This document shows positions 24,740 through 39,500 of a stretch of 64,000 nucleotides of DNA, one piece after another. Origin of the DNA: Ptychodera flava. Its lineage: Eukaryota > Hemichordata > Enteropneusta > Ptychoderidae. The notes beneath the pieces were generated by a model that was given only the letters and a program-made list of their open reading frames with translations, did no database searches and was not told the DNA's origin. Made by a program: the position numbers and the translations under genes. The DNA lies in assembly GCF_041260155.1 (NCBI RefSeq), contig NC_091941.1, forward strand, positions 23,727,247 to 23,791,246, given 5' to 3'. Position 1 is the stretch's first letter; each line of letters begins with the position of its first letter.

Positions 24740-27490
24740 TAACATCTGTTGTCGTGTGCATATTCACTTTGAGAAATGGAAATTTTGGCACAAAGCAACA
24801 AATTAATATTTGAAATGAAAAAAATGGATGCCATTTCTATCTGATGAGGAAACATTAAACTTTCAAATTTCAAAACGACCTTTAAAAGGGTTTCATGCCT
24901 AATCCAAACAAGCAGCATATAAGTAAGGTATTGTAAGTTTCTGAGATTTTTAATATGTTCCCCAGGCACTTTGCACCTTTATCTGGAAATGCAGAAGTAG
25001 TGTTCAAGAACTGTAACACTTGTGCTGGAAGAGATTTCTTGTGTAAACTTGCCTCAGGTGATGCGCTTTAAATGGACTGTGAGGGTGTATCTGCTGAAAT
25101 TCCACCGGGCTCAATGGAGAAATCGGATCCTTGTGTCCACATTGCCTGTCACTCTGATTGTTCCTGAACGGCCGTGAACTCCCAATATTACCCTTTTCAT
25201 GTTTTGATCGTTGGGGGCGCCATTCACGTCAGGTCTGGGTAACTAGTAGTCGATTGAAAGGTGCCAGCTACATGACACCTGTCACAATGCTACACTCTCT
25301 TACAATACACAAACACACAACTGCAATCAGGTCTGGCGGAAAAGCATATATCCACTTTGTAAGCAGGTAGGTAGTTAAATCATCTGATTAAATGAAAACT
25401 TTTTTCAAAAACACCAGTTCAAGGACATGGTGTTCTCAGGGTACAAACCTGTTATACACTCCTGACCTTGAATTACCAGTCAAGTACATCTGCCACATTA
25501 AAACATACGATCAAAATGATAAAATGCACATTCCTATGCCAAGATTTCCTTACCACAATTGTGGCTGAAAAAAAATCTTTCTTCCAAATAACAACACTTA
25601 CAAACGCAATTTTTTTTTACTGTCAGTCTTGCGACTGAAGATGATTTTTATTTAATAATCCTTCTGTATGTTTCGTCACGACAACAAAAAAATCAATTGT
25701 TTTTTAAGAATGGTGTTAGCATGCATTTGGGGCAAAGACACAAAATACGACAACCTGTATGAGTCAGATGCAAAGTGACGGCGTCTCTCCGTTTACCTCT
25801 TCTTTGTCTCACATTGATTTTTTCATTGAAATTCACATTATTATCTACCTTGCTTCCGTGGTTTGGAAAGAAACCACGGTACAAGCAGAAACAAAATTTG
25901 TTTGTTTTTAAATCATCATGTCATTTGTCTATACACAGCCCATTTTTTCTCATCTACAATCCAATTGTGTTGAATTCATTCAGATTCTAGCATTATTAAC
26001 ATAATATTAAATCCAAGTTTCCCCCCGCTCTCTTATTTAACAGATATGCTTCCCATTTTTTTTTTTCAGGCAAAAAAAAAAAGGCGACAGGTTCAAACTG
26101 GGGGGAGAGAAAAAGTCTTTATACTGAACAGAAATATTTAAAAAGGCAAAACATTTGGAAAGAATGGCTTTCATACAACAAACACTTTGCCATATCTTAA
26201 ACTGACATCAGCATTTCCATATCTAAAGTTACAAAAAAAGAAAAAAAGAAAATACATTTATTTATACACATTTACACAGTGGAAATCATATTAAAACTGG
26301 GTTACTTGCAAACCCCTTGTATTTTAGTATGACTTTTTTCAAGGTCATTTTTTTTGCACTTTTTTTTCTTTGTTAAAGAAATTTTTTTCTCTCTCTTCTT
26401 ATCTCTGCTCTAATAGGTCAGTAATTGTCTTATTCTACTCTAAGAAACACAGTATTTAGTTTTCAATTGTGATCAACTTTTTTTTTCTTCTCAAAAAGCA
26501 AGTCCATGGAATCAGGAGTAAAGAGACACAGAGAGGCAGGCAGAAATGTAGTGGAACAACCCTTGCAAGGCGACAACTTCAAAAAACTGACAGCAATTTT
26601 ACAAACTTCTATGTGGAAGGGTGAGAGGGTTGGGGCCCTGGGGGAGGTGGTAACTTGGATAGGTGTGTACAACTAGGTCAAAAAATCCAACCAGAAAAAT
26701 AAAACTAAAAATACAAGACAGGAGATTTTTTTTTAAGAATCACAAACTGTTTAAAATCAGCTAATAAAGAAAGTTTTTGATACACAGATGGTGGGAGAAA
26801 TGTGATGATATTTCAAATTCATCAATTTCTGCAGTGAACTGTCCAGTCATTTATTTATCTCAGAGCCAGCTGAATTTATTTTTTAATTCATCATCGAATC
26901 TCTGTCCCCCACCCACATGTCATCTGTTACAATTACACTCAAAGCCGTTGGCGGAATCTACCTGAGTTTTCAAAAAATGAGCTGGGCTTGTGGAAATTTT
27001 TTTTCAGTTTGCTTTTTAAGATGCATGGCTCTCTTTCAAATATTTTTTTTTTCATCTTTTTCTATCTTTCTTTCTTTCTTTGGAGTTGCAAGACCACAAC
27101 ACTAAGACAAGCTACCACTGGCTTGAAGTATATTATTGCTGGAGGCCACATCTGCGGAAGTATAATCGGATGAAAAAAAATCCAAAACAAAACTATGACT
27201 TAATACTCTGTCCGGCCCGCAGTAGCAATACACTATACACAATAGAAGGAACACACAGTTTTAATGTACTATTTTCTTGCACCAGCACAAAATATGCAAA
27301 GTTATTTGATTTTGGGTATTATTATTTACTTATTTTTTTCCCCATTCACAGTTTGGTTTTCATCACATTTAAACAAATTCCTGCTTTTTATATACCACGC
27401 AATTTTACAATAGTCTTCTTGACTGCAGTAATACATGTTTGTATGGTTTCTTCTGCTTTCATTTCCCCCAAATCATTTTTTGTTTTTATT
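24740..27490 (-). other. Probable PPP2R5 3'UTR and intergenic sequence
   Basis: No gene is recognised. Minus-strand AATAAA hexamers lie at 26262-26257 and 25652-25647, among others, in sequence rich in A and T runs. The PPP2R5 3'UTR probably ends somewhere here. Plus-strand reading frames in this stretch are T-rich and low-complexity. Confidence 0.4.
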
Positions 27491-27596
27491 TCATTTTGCA
27501 TTGGCTTGCTGTGTCTTTTTGTTTGCTGTGTTGTTCATTTCAAGCTTGGAGAGCTTCTTCCAGAGCTCGTCTCTCTCCTTTTCTTTCTTCTTCTCT
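27491..27596 (-). CDS. PPP2R5E: PPP2R5 terminal exon
   Basis: Acceptor ATACACAG. Encodes [20 protein letters not shown], then a short Asn/Gln/Lys-rich tail ending NAK and TGA at 27493-27491. The coiled basic segment is shared with human B56-epsilon; the last 14 residues are not. Confidence 0.92.
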
Positions 27597-30500
27597 CTGT
27601 GTATAAGAAAAAATAGAGAAATCCCTCTTTTTTTAACAAGCCTGATTTTTTAGCAGAGTTCTGAGTCTTCACATAAAATTTACAAATGAAACAAACGCAC
27701 AACAGTGTTTTTGTTGATTTTCTTCAAGTCACCCTTGATTCTAAAATTCCCAGGTCGGTGGAGTGGAACTCTTTCAAACGCTGTGGAATACTGGTATCCT
27801 CACGATTGTTAAAGGGGAAGGTTACCCAGCGATTGTGTGTTCAGCAATAAAAAATCTATGAAAAAATGGTGCGAAATCTGTCTTTGTTATTAACTTTCAC
27901 TTACCGATAGCGCAATGGCACCCATTTGAAAACCATAGGTTATAGGTAGTAGTGATGTAAGAGCCCAGGACTGCACTGACACTTATATAGGTCTTCCCCA
28001 TAGTCTACAGCCGAGGAAGCCCCCACAAGTGTCAGTGCAGTCCTAGGATCTTACGTCACTTCTACCTATAATTAAAGTTTTTCAAATGGGTGCCATCACG
28101 CTATCAGTAAGTGAAAATTAATAAAAAGATAGATTTCGCACCAGTTTTTCATAGATTTCTTATTGCTGAACACATAATCGCTGGGTAACCTTCCCCTTTA
28201 ACAACAATCCTTTCGTTACAAAACTGACAAAGTATAAAGTCTTGTTTTCTGAGCATCTACGCTTGAACAGGCCACAGTACATGTGTCAAACCAGAGGCTG
28301 TAAACATAAGTATTGCACGATTCAAGATACTTGAATATTCAACATTGATAATGACGCATCATCATCAAATTTACATGCCTACACAATGCTTATGAATACA
28401 CTGTGCACAAGTGAATAATTATGATGTCAGGCTTCGTGTACTAGAAGTCTGACCATACCGCAGACAACGTGCCACTATTGGATCAAAAGCTGGTCTATTA
28501 TTTGTTCCTTTCATGCACTCACATGAAAAGGAATGCACAAAAACCATTCAAATTTTCACTATTCTGCTCAGACCATGAGAGGAAAAGTACTCACTTTTGT
28601 CTTTCTGCTTTGTAATTAGATGTGAGCTCATCGAATAGTTTACTATTCATTTCCATAAAGGTTTTCAATACATTGTAAACAAGTGCTACAATTGTCCTGC
28701 AAAGAAAATCACACAAAAAACATATTTAGTAAAATTTAAGAGACAGACCTTGAATTCAGGGGGTTGTGGAATTACTTGGAAAATGCAAATAGGACATCAT
28801 AACAAGATAAACTAGACATCAATCACATGTGAACTCAATTTTGCATAAGTTTTGCTATCCTCTTTCATGGATACGCACAAAAAATTTGGCTTCTCTCAAT
28901 ATTTCACACAAACCAAAACTGAAAGGTCCAATTCTCCGATTAAAACTTCTTGCACGCATACTTAAACAATCAATCACCTTTCGGTTCCACATCATTTTGA
29001 TAGCATATTCTTTCAACACAAAAACACATCATGAATGACCTGGGCCTTTCAAAGGTCAACCACTGGACTTCAGACAGGTCAAAGTTCAACTTACTGATTC
29101 CAGTGTTCTTTAGATATCCTGTACAGTGCAGGAAACATAACAGGCATAATGACATTTGAATTCTCTTCAATTAAACTCATTATATATTCATTATTCCAGT
29201 AGTAGAGAGCACGTTCTGCAACCTGCACAGGGTGGAAAAGAGAAGCAAAAAGCTTTAAGACAATGAAGAGTGATGGAGGTATGATCAGCCTTGCCCTCTC
29301 TAATCAATGAATAAAATGACAACAACTCAATTCACATGTAACTTATTCCCTACTCTCCACATGTCACTCACTGGTTTGATGTCCAGATGGCCAATATACT
29401 GCAGAGAGACTCCTGGCTTATAGGCTTCCATTACATTACTGTCTACTACATGTCATATTGCCTAATTCTGTGGTTAAATTGCCGTACACACTAGTCTTAA
29501 AAGCCTTCTAAGGCAGTACAGTCAAATTCACCGGCCATGTTGCCAAATTTTGTGGTCACAACGTCTTTCTTAACCTTTGAACACAGTGCCTTACACTGTG
29601 GTTGTAAAGTCCTCAAGTCAGGCAATATTGCCTCATATTTATGGTCATATCGCCTATTCAGTGTCCATTAACCCTTTAAGAGCTGTAATTTTTTCCACCA
29701 AAATTTTAGTGCAACATTTTATCAATTTTTATGAATTTTTCTGTAAGTTTTTTGATAATTTTGAACCAAATGGACATCACATTTCATCAGATACAGTTTT
29801 TTATCAAAATTTTGGCAAAAATTCGGAAAAAAACGACGGAGGTACATTTTTAAAGGCGACAAAAATTGACTTTGGTGCTCAAAAGGTTAATGCCTTACTT
29901 TCTAGTTATAACGCCTTGCACTTCAGTCATATTGCCCTATACCCTGGTCATATCACCTTACAGTTCAGGTATCACATCTCTCTCTTCCAGTTATTTTCAA
30001 GCAGAACATTTACAATCACAATTTAAAAGTTAAGTCAGACTCTCAGCAGGTATCTTACCTGGAAGTGGGGACTTGATACACATTTAGAAATTTGTCTAAA
30101 CAAATGTTCTTGTATCTTGACGAATTGGGAGGGTTCAATTACATCCAGAATTTCTTCTACTTCACCTAGGTACATCACCTGCGGAGTCAAACAAACAAAG
30201 TAAATAAAGTACAACATACAACACAAACAAAGTAAACGAAGTAGAACAACCAACACAAACAAAATAAACAAACAGAGGCAAAATAAACATCTCTGTGTGG
30301 CTTGTGTGCTCTTTAAAAAAACTAGACTGCCACCACCTGGCACACTAGGTATTCTGTATCTCAACTGGTTAAACCCCTTTCACCAACAACGTTTGGCCCA
30401 AACCAATTGTGGTCAATGGTGATTGTGGACCTGTTCATAGGGAATTAGGGATGACAGGTTCACCAATCCACCATAAAAAAACTCTAGTGAGACCATATTG

Positions 30501-33500
30501 TTTTTTTTATGGCGCAAAGTTGGATCTCTGTTGAGAGAAACATAGGTGTGTGGGGTGGGTAAGGGTGGGTAGGGAGGTGTGTGGGGTGGGTGTGGAAGTA
30601 GTGAGAGACGAGATGTTCACTGTGTCTAGATCACTGACCGTTCATGACATCTAAATAAGCAGTGGGGGTGGTGTATGCGAGACTGCGTGTCTGCAAGTCA
30701 TGATTATACACCTGATGACCAACTATGACTTCTGCTCAAGTGAAAAATTGATTTTTTTCCCTCTCTAGAGAGAAAAAAGATAACTTCTGAAAATATCACC
30801 AAGCTATTACGGTACACTGCGGTTGAGGAAGTCTTCTTTTTTCAGAGAGATAGCCAAATCCCTTATAATCTCCTCGTTCATCTGCCAGGTAAGAAATTGA
30901 CCTGGGGTGTGGACTTTCTTCAGAGTGAAAATCCTTCAACATAATCTGGTATTTCGCTTCCTTTAAAGTTCACGCAGGACTCTTTCTCTACACTCAAATG
31001 TCAATGAAGGCATCAAAGTCGAATTGCATCTTGTCGTTTCTAAACTCACCAAAACTGACAGTGAGAGTACGTAGGCAGGTGCCCTTGTAATCTTGAAATT
31101 CACCTTGAGTTCCGTGCCAAATTTAGATGGCTCTCCAGGCTGCTCAATGTCTACAGGTGTTTGTGAATCACAGTTTGATGTGCTCCAATGACACCGTGGG
31201 TGTCCCATGTCATGAAAAGGTGTGATTTACAAGTTGCGATTTCATGAGGGGGAGGTTTCTCCTTGCCAGTTTAAGAACCGTTCTTGATGAAAACACAATG
31301 GTTCCGCGATCAAAAAAATTGCTGGCTGTCATTTTTGCTCATTTTAAATCATGTCGAAAAAAAGATAATGTTTTCCATGGTAATAATTTCCATGCGAAAA
31401 GTCACTTGGGTACTGTTCTTGCTCGAATTTTGGGAGTAACTCTTTCACCGACAATCCAGAAACCAACTAGATAAGACAGATGCAGTCATGATTTAACACC
31501 AAGTAATGGAGAGAGCATCTATACTTCCCCTTCAGAACACTGCGCTGACCACCAGAATACCAGCAAGTGCCACATAATTTCCCTCCTCACAAAACAACTA
31601 CTACTTAAACCCACACACTGAAAGAAAAGGAGAATTTTTCCTCACTGTGAAAATGGAGCTCTGCCTGAATAAGCACTTACCTCTTTTTGACTACATGTTT
31701 TAGGCCAGAATTTTAGCAACCCCTTCACAACCTGGAAATTAAGGAATAAAGACTGTTAATTTCTCGGGGAGAAAACTTAGAAGTATAACACCCATGCTAG
31801 GGCAAATTGGCAAAGTGTACACCACTGGTCTATACATTGAGAATGTGTTTTATACAGCTCAGACTAATATACTACTAAACGACATGGCACTGTGTAGCAT
31901 ATTTCATACTGTCATGAGTGTTTTGCTTTACAAATACACACATGAATGATACTGCTAAGTTCCTACAGCTGTCTAGTCCTTCTTGCCTGGGACGAGCTTG
32001 ATTTTCATACTGACATGGAAAAAATCTCAGGAAGGCTGAGAACTGTGTGTATTGTTCCTTTTCAATAACTGAAAAAATCTCAAGAGATCTGGAAAAACGG
32101 TGAAGTTTCTTTTCACAATAAGCTGGCATTAAACAGGATACAAGACGATGTACCTGAGGAATACTAGGCCCGATATGACATATGAAAATAATCAGGTTTT
32201 CTTGTGGGGTCTCAAAAAAGTTTTGTGAAAGCACTTGGACCCCTTAGGATTATGTTGATTTGTGAAAGCACTTGGACCCCTTAGGATTATGTTGATTTGT
32301 GAAAGTGTTCAGTGCAGGCCAAGTTTTTTTCAGTCTTATGAACAAAAACACCTACACTGGATGGTCATCCCCTTTGCAACAGCTTGTAGGAAATTATTCA
32401 TAAACCCAAGCCTGAATCTCATCTACCTCGACTTGACACAAAATACAATACAACTTACTGGCTCTGTTAATGACGAATCCTTTTCTAGAAACTGGACCAC
32501 GCAGTATGCAAGCTGTTGAAGGGAAGAAAAAAGAACAAGTCATCGTTGATGACACAGTCCCCACTTGTTAATGGGTACTTTGATTACATGTCCTAAGAGG
32601 ATAGAGTCCTCTTCATTAATTGAGACATGCCCAAGTTTTGGCTAAGGACACGAAAAAATTGTAACAAAATGGCTGCCATGCAGCCATATTGGATCATATC
32701 AAGAAACAAATTGACATACATATGTATGACATAGGTTAATGTCCTTGTACCAACTTTGAATAAAATCGGTTAAGATATGCCTTAGAGTATTATGGCCCTC
32801 GACAGGAAAAAATCGTAATAAAATGGCCGCAACGCAGCCATATTGGATCGTATCACATAACAAATTGACATGCATATGTATGACATTAGTCAATCTCCTT
32901 GTACCAACTTTGAATAAAATCCGTTGAAACATGTCTGAGTTATTGCTCTGTACATGAAAATATCGTAATAAAATGGCTGCCTAGCGGCCATATTGGATCG
33001 TATCACATAACAAATTAATGTACATATGTAAGACATAGGTCAATGTCCTTGTACCAACTTTGAATAAAATCGGTTAAAACATGTCTGAGTTATGGCACTG
33101 TATATGAAAATATTGTAATAAAATGGCCGCCTGGCGGCCATATTGGATCGTATCACAAAACAAATCGACATGCATATCTATGACATTGGTCAATGTCCTT
33201 GTACCAACTTTGAATAAAATCAGTTGAAACATGTCTGAGTTATGGCTCTGTACATGAAAAAATCGTAATAAAATGGCCGCCTGGCAGCCATATTGGATCG
33301 TATCACAAACAAAATGACGTGCATATCTATGACATTGGTCAATGTCCTTGTACCAACTTTGAATAAAATCGGTTGCAACATGTCTGAGATCTGGCTCTGT
33401 ACATGAAAAAATCGTAATAAAATGGCCGCCTGGCGGCCATATTGGATCGTATCACAAAACAAAATGACGTGCATATCTATGACATTGGTCAATGTCCTTG

Positions 33501-36500
33501 TACCAACTTTGAATAAAATCGGTTGAAACATGTCTGAGTTATGGCTCTGTACATGAAAAAATCGTAATAAAATGGCCGCCTGGCAGCCATATTGGATCGT
33601 ATCACAAAACAAATCGACGCGCATATCTATGACATTGGTCAATGTCCTTGTACCAACTTTGAATAAAATCGGTTGAAACATGTCTGAGTTATGACTCTGT
33701 ACATGAAAAAATCGTAATAAAATGGCCGCCTGGCGGCCATATTGGATCGTATCACAAAACAAATCGACGTGCATCTGTATGACATATGAAGTAATCCTTG
33801 TACAAAGTTTGAATGAAATCGCTTCTTGCATCTCTGAGATATCTGCGTGAACGGACGGACGCACGCACACACGCACGCACGCACGCACGGACGCACACAC
33901 GCACGGACATGACCAAACCTATAAGTCCCCCCGGACGGTGTCCGTGGGGACTAAAAACACACACAGATGAAAAACCTTTGAAGACCTATTCATGATGTAT
34001 TTGTATGAGAATAAAAATCTCTTAGCAGCCATGTTTTGATGTGATGACTTGTCTGTACTATGCCTGGACTTTGAAATGCAAGAGGAGACTATGGTAATTG
34101 TCTAAATACAGGTTTCCTTGTCAACAAGGGGTCAAAGCTGGAGGTTAAGAGTGATCTGCAAGTCGTCCCAGCATTTTTTCGTCAAAAATGGAAAGGGTTG
34201 ATGATGACATTTTTGTCATGCGCCTCCAAGCAACGATTTTATTTTTGAATGTAAAAGTAAAAATAAAAGATTCAGGAAACGCAGTTTTTGCATCTTGATT
34301 GAGTTTTGAAATTACATCAGATTCTGAAAGTCAACCGTTTTATTGTCTTTCCGCAGCACTGACACTTTGATGAGACTGCGAAGACAGTCTGAAAAATTTT
34401 ACACCTGTTGTGAACAAAGGTTAACAGAGCAAGATGTGAAATTTCTGCAATCATTACACCCAGGGGAAATGTACTCTTTTCACTGGTCGGTCGTTCGGTG
34501 GCAAGCTGGTGGCAGCTACCAATCAATGAGACATAAGATAAATCAACACAGGGCTGTAATGAGACGTGTCATCAAATCATACGCTGCATTTAATGTGATT
34601 TGCTTGATGGAATTATGCTGTCATTATCCTTCTCTTCAATTTTGAAACTTGTTTTCCACACAGTCTCCCCCCTCGGTGATTTTTCGATAACACGATATCC
34701 AAAACCAGTATATCATAAACGTGACATTTGCAACTCCCTGACTGTAGATGACGTGACATCTGTGTTTCACATGGCTCATGTCATGCACATTTGATAGAAC
34801 ACAAATCCATCAGACAGAATACCGTAAATCACTTTTCTTTGGCCATTTCTGGTTTCACACCTAAAATTACACTGCACAAAGTCAGAGTATTCGATGTGGT
34901 TATAGCCATCAACAACTACAACCTGACTCATTTTCAAACATTCTTAAATAAACACCGATAATCACATTTAAAGACTGTCTTGTGATTGTGCACTTAATTA
35001 TCTTTCATCCATGTTAGAGTAGCAGATACAACCACGGGTATCACTTCCTTCAAGCAGTTAAAATAAATTCCAGGTAATGGTTATTTCCCCAGAATAATTT
35101 TTCTCAGCAGTCTAGACATCACCCCAGTGACACCCACCATGGAGTAATACGTGTGAAAAATACTTGACATCACAAATGCTGGCTGCAGCTCTCATGGAGC
35201 TAAAATTTCGCTGTGGTCCATTTAGATCAGAACCAAGCGATTCATTTCAATGACGAAATCTGCAACAAACTCGACGGCACTCGTGCCGCGGAGTAATTGC
35301 TGGGCTAATCACTAGTAATGATTCTCGACGTCACACTGCTGCAAATTTTTTTTTGTGCTTGCTTTATTACTTGTCGATGGAGAAACTAGAAACATGAAAT
35401 GAGGCCATCTAAGTGCATTTACCCCGCGGGGTTAACTGTTGCCGAGTCAATAAACTGAATACACTGATGGAATAGAACAGTAAAAGGTAACAGCTCAATT
35501 TTGTTATTTGCTTTTTTTATTTTTCATATTAAGTAGTGAGCCCTGATATTCTATTTTTTAGGATATTTTGTAGCGGTACCTATATCTTTACTTCCAAAAC
35601 TGATTAAAAGTCACTTCACTGCAACCTGTTGGTTGTCTTTAACACAGATCCCTACCCTGCTTCATGTATCACTCCATATATAACCCTCACAGGCTGACAC
35701 CCCATAACTTGGCGCCATACGGGTTTCACAAAGCTTTTTTTTGTTGAGGTCATGTCTCAAAGAAAGCAGGCACATAAATAATTGATGTCTGAGACCGATT
35801 GACAGAAGTATATTGAAAAGATGGTTATCTCTTCAGTGTAACGTTGTATACTGATAGCTTACACCTGGTCTGACTGAAAACACCCAGCACGGCTAATGCC
35901 TCAAGGCCTTGCTTGATTGAAAGAAAGATTACACTACATCCGAATCTAGGACTGCATCAAGCTCACCATGAACACAGAAAACATGCCGGGCGATTCACAT
36001 GGGCAGAGTGTACGACAGTGTGCACCTATAGATGAGGTAAAATGCGCCTCAGGCGGCCGGGGATTGTTGGACTCTAATAAAAAAATTACCAATCTTCTCT
36101 GACACAGAGCTTGTGTGGACTCATTCAAAAGCTGCATGGAAAATTACTTTCTCACTGTCTTGCTGTTGAGTTACCCTAAAATGTAATTTTTTTCCTCACA
36201 TATGTAATACATAGAATGGTAGCAATTTTGAATCTTACATAAAATATCAGAAAATTTGTAGTTCAAAATTGTTACTAATTATTCCAAATTTGTACTTCTT
36301 GAAAGAGACTATAATTTCCCTGAGCAAAATATGAGCAGGAGTTATTTTTTTTTAATTTTCCAGATATATGCTATGTTATAACTCAACTAACAGAGCAATA
36401 CAAAGCAGTTATTTGTAAAGACTTCACACGCACATGCACACACAGACACACACACAGACACAAACAGACACAAACAGACACACACAATTACACACACACA

Positions 36501-39500
36501 CACAAACACACACACACACCAGGGAAAGCTCACCTGTGCATGGTAGAGACTCAGACACTTGACTTTGTGTAGCGGAATCAGTACTTTGATTAAGAACTGT
36601 TTGTGTTCTGCCTTCAACGGCAGGGCAAAACCATTAATGATACTGAAAGAGACAAAAAATGAACACTGTCGTATTTACCTGACTTAGAAAATGGCTACCG
36701 GATTACAGATTTTGCATATCAGCAATGTAATAAAAATCTGCATTGTATTTTTCCCATACTGTGGTTCCACAGAGTCATTCAAAAGAGAATCTTTATGGAA
36801 GAGATCAAGATCTCTGAATAACAGCCCTAGAAATGTTTCAAATCACTGTGCTAGGATATGAACACTTTTCATCACACGGACAGTACTCTTGTAAAAGTAT
36901 TTTCTTTGATCAAACTAAAATACAAGTCTGTTTGCTGCCGTATCAAGGAACCACTAACAGAGAGTTATAAAGCAGGATATAAAATGAAAAACTTTACTAT
37001 TACTTGTTGTAGGACACACACTTACCTTCCCAGAATCTCTAGGAGTTCCCCAACCCCATTGAAATGCTCTGTCTCATATATAAACCTGAAGGAGAAAAAA
37101 AAGAAAGAAAAAAAAATGGAAACAAAATCAGTTTGGGGGATCGAGTAACATGGTCGGGAGTTATTGCACTCAGAGTGTCAGTTTTCATGAAGTTGTGACT
37201 TTTACGTTGACTTCACTTATCCAAGAGCTTCTACTGAATAAAACATGACAGCCTGAAGGACACTGTGACATTTCCTCAGTGTTTTTTCATATTTATGTCA
37301 CACTATCCATTCCTTCACACACACGCTTTGGGCTCACGTTTCTCTCATCAATTGCTGCACGTTCTGGGCACAGATCAATGGCTTTCTAGGAAAAGTAAAC
37401 GAAGTGTTTTCAACAGGCTTTGGGCCTGAAGCAACATTTCCTTACTACATGCTTCTCAACATGTGAAAAAAAACTGAGAAGTATCTGATTCTTAAAGTAG
37501 GTACATGCACATAATGTTACAAATATACTTTGTATTTACCTGGAGGACAGTAAATCACACTTTAAATAAATTTCAATTTTAATTATTCAAAGCTTGAATA
37601 CATAATTGCAATCGTGTTTTCATTTCACATAATAGCTTGCTCGTCCATCTCGGTTGCCTTCACAGAATACAACCCCACCCCCCACCCCCACCATACCCCA
37701 AACCCCTGGTACTCCATGCTGTACTTGATTTGGACAGATCTGATCTCCATTTCCTTTTGATCATGGAATGGAGAAATCTGCCGTGTCAGCACAACCCAGG
37801 ACCCATGCAAGTGCATACTCAAACTACTGCACCTGTGCAAATGCCATGTCTACAAGAAGCAACATGTAACTGTAGACAAAACAGCATACTCCCGTCGGCA
37901 GAATGGACTGCAAGCTCGATTATAGTACAGACCTAGTCAGTCTTTCAGTAAAAGCCCTCTTTTTCTGGGGTCTATGATTTCAGTAGCAAAAGATTTCAAT
38001 TTCACATACCCTGGATAAGTGACAAATACCGGCTTACAGAAACACAACAGATGTTTGTACTTGTATTTTATCAGATTAAGACAAATAGCCCAAATTGTTA
38101 TATTTTTCAACAAAGCTAACACAGAGATGCCATAGAACTATGTAGCTTCAGGTTCCAAGATAAGAAATTGACCTTTTTAAGCTAACTATTCTCTAGTGAT
38201 TAATAAGCTCAAAACCCCCGTAAATTATATATTTTCGGAAAGCCTAGATATAGGGGAACATTTTGGTTACCATAGTGTCACCGCTGTTTGCATAACTATC
38301 ACGTGACAGGTAATGTGCATAACCTTTCAAAAATCGGTTTTCCCTATGTTTTGTTTCAATGCTTTGAATAATAACGCTGAAATTTTTGTGAGTGCAAGCT
38401 GTCATAGCGATCTTCTAAAGTGTGTCTCAGAATTTTTTTAAACCTTCTAAAACAATTTTTATGCCAGAAAAACTTCCAGAGCGGTTAATTTAATGCCAGT
38501 CGATTTCTTTAAATTGTGCTCAAAAAAAACTAAGCAAGATATAAAAATAGCGTCAATGACACTGTAGCTCCCATCCTGGACTATTTAGTGTTTGTTCTCT
38601 GGTCAGATATTTGAACATGTGTGAAAGGGATAAAGTGCATGAAGTGAAAATACTTAAATGAAATGTACTGGAGACAGTGAAATATGTTTAATGTAATTAT
38701 TCAGAATATAAAATGGAAAAAATACAGAATTAGATATATCGAATACTGTGATACAACCATTAACTCAACAAGTCATTTACAATGACATAGTCCCCACTTG
38801 TAATAGGAGTATTAGTCTTGATGGGCAGGAAAATGTGGTCATTAAGAAGTATCACTGGAGTGTATATGTTGAGATCTATGGGCACATAGGTCTATGTCGT
38901 TGTTCCCAATTTGAAACACATGAGGCATGTCTAAGTTATGGTTCTAAATCGGGAAAAAGATCAGACCTCTAGCAGTATTGGCCAGCCAAGAAATACATAT
39001 GCGCATTATAAATGAGTACAAGATGTGACATCTTAAGGTCTAATATCCTATCAAAATTGGAGGGTATAGAACTTGTGGTTATTGAAATATGCATATATAT
39101 GTATAATCAAGGTCAAAGGTCATCGAGGTCACATGACATTTTGAACAAAAAAATTATATTGCTAATTAATCCCTATATGCCAAAAAGAAGTATCACTGGA
39201 GTGTATATGTTGAGATCTATGGGCACATAGGTCTATGTCGTTGTTCCCAATTTGAAACACATGAGGCATGTCTAAGTTATGGTTCTAAATCGGGAAAAAA
39301 GATCAGACCTCTAGCAGTATTGGCCAGCCAAGAAATACATATGCGCATTATAAATGAGGTACAAGATGTGACATCTTAAGGTCTAATATCCTATCAAAAT
39401 TGGAGGGTATAGAACTTGTGGTTACTGAAATATGCATATATATGTATAATCAAGGTCAAAGGTCATCGAGGTCACATGACATTTTGAAAAAAAAAATTAT

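Noticed and set aside
27080..27616. 178-codon plus-strand frame
   Set aside because: It is antisense to the PPP2R5 terminal exon and 3'UTR, is Phe/Leu/Ser-rich from T-runs, and has no recognised domain.
29577..30026. 149-codon plus-strand frame
   Set aside because: It crosses a degenerate repeat array, a piggyBac-like MITE and ends beside a PPP2R5 exon on the other strand.
32683..33745. CCATATTGG as a serum-response CArG box
   Set aside because: The A/T core is five bases, one short of CC(A/T)6GG; the YY1-like reading fits better.
33220..33900. 226-codon minus-strand frame with about 50-residue repeats, and the similar 160-codon frame at 59869-60351
   Set aside because: It only reflects the 150-bp family A monomer, whose length is divisible by three, so one frame stays open through the array. 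No protein family matches.
32660..33900. Regularly spaced direct repeats resembling a CRISPR array
   Set aside because: Units are 150 bp with no unique spacers, in an intron of an animal gene.
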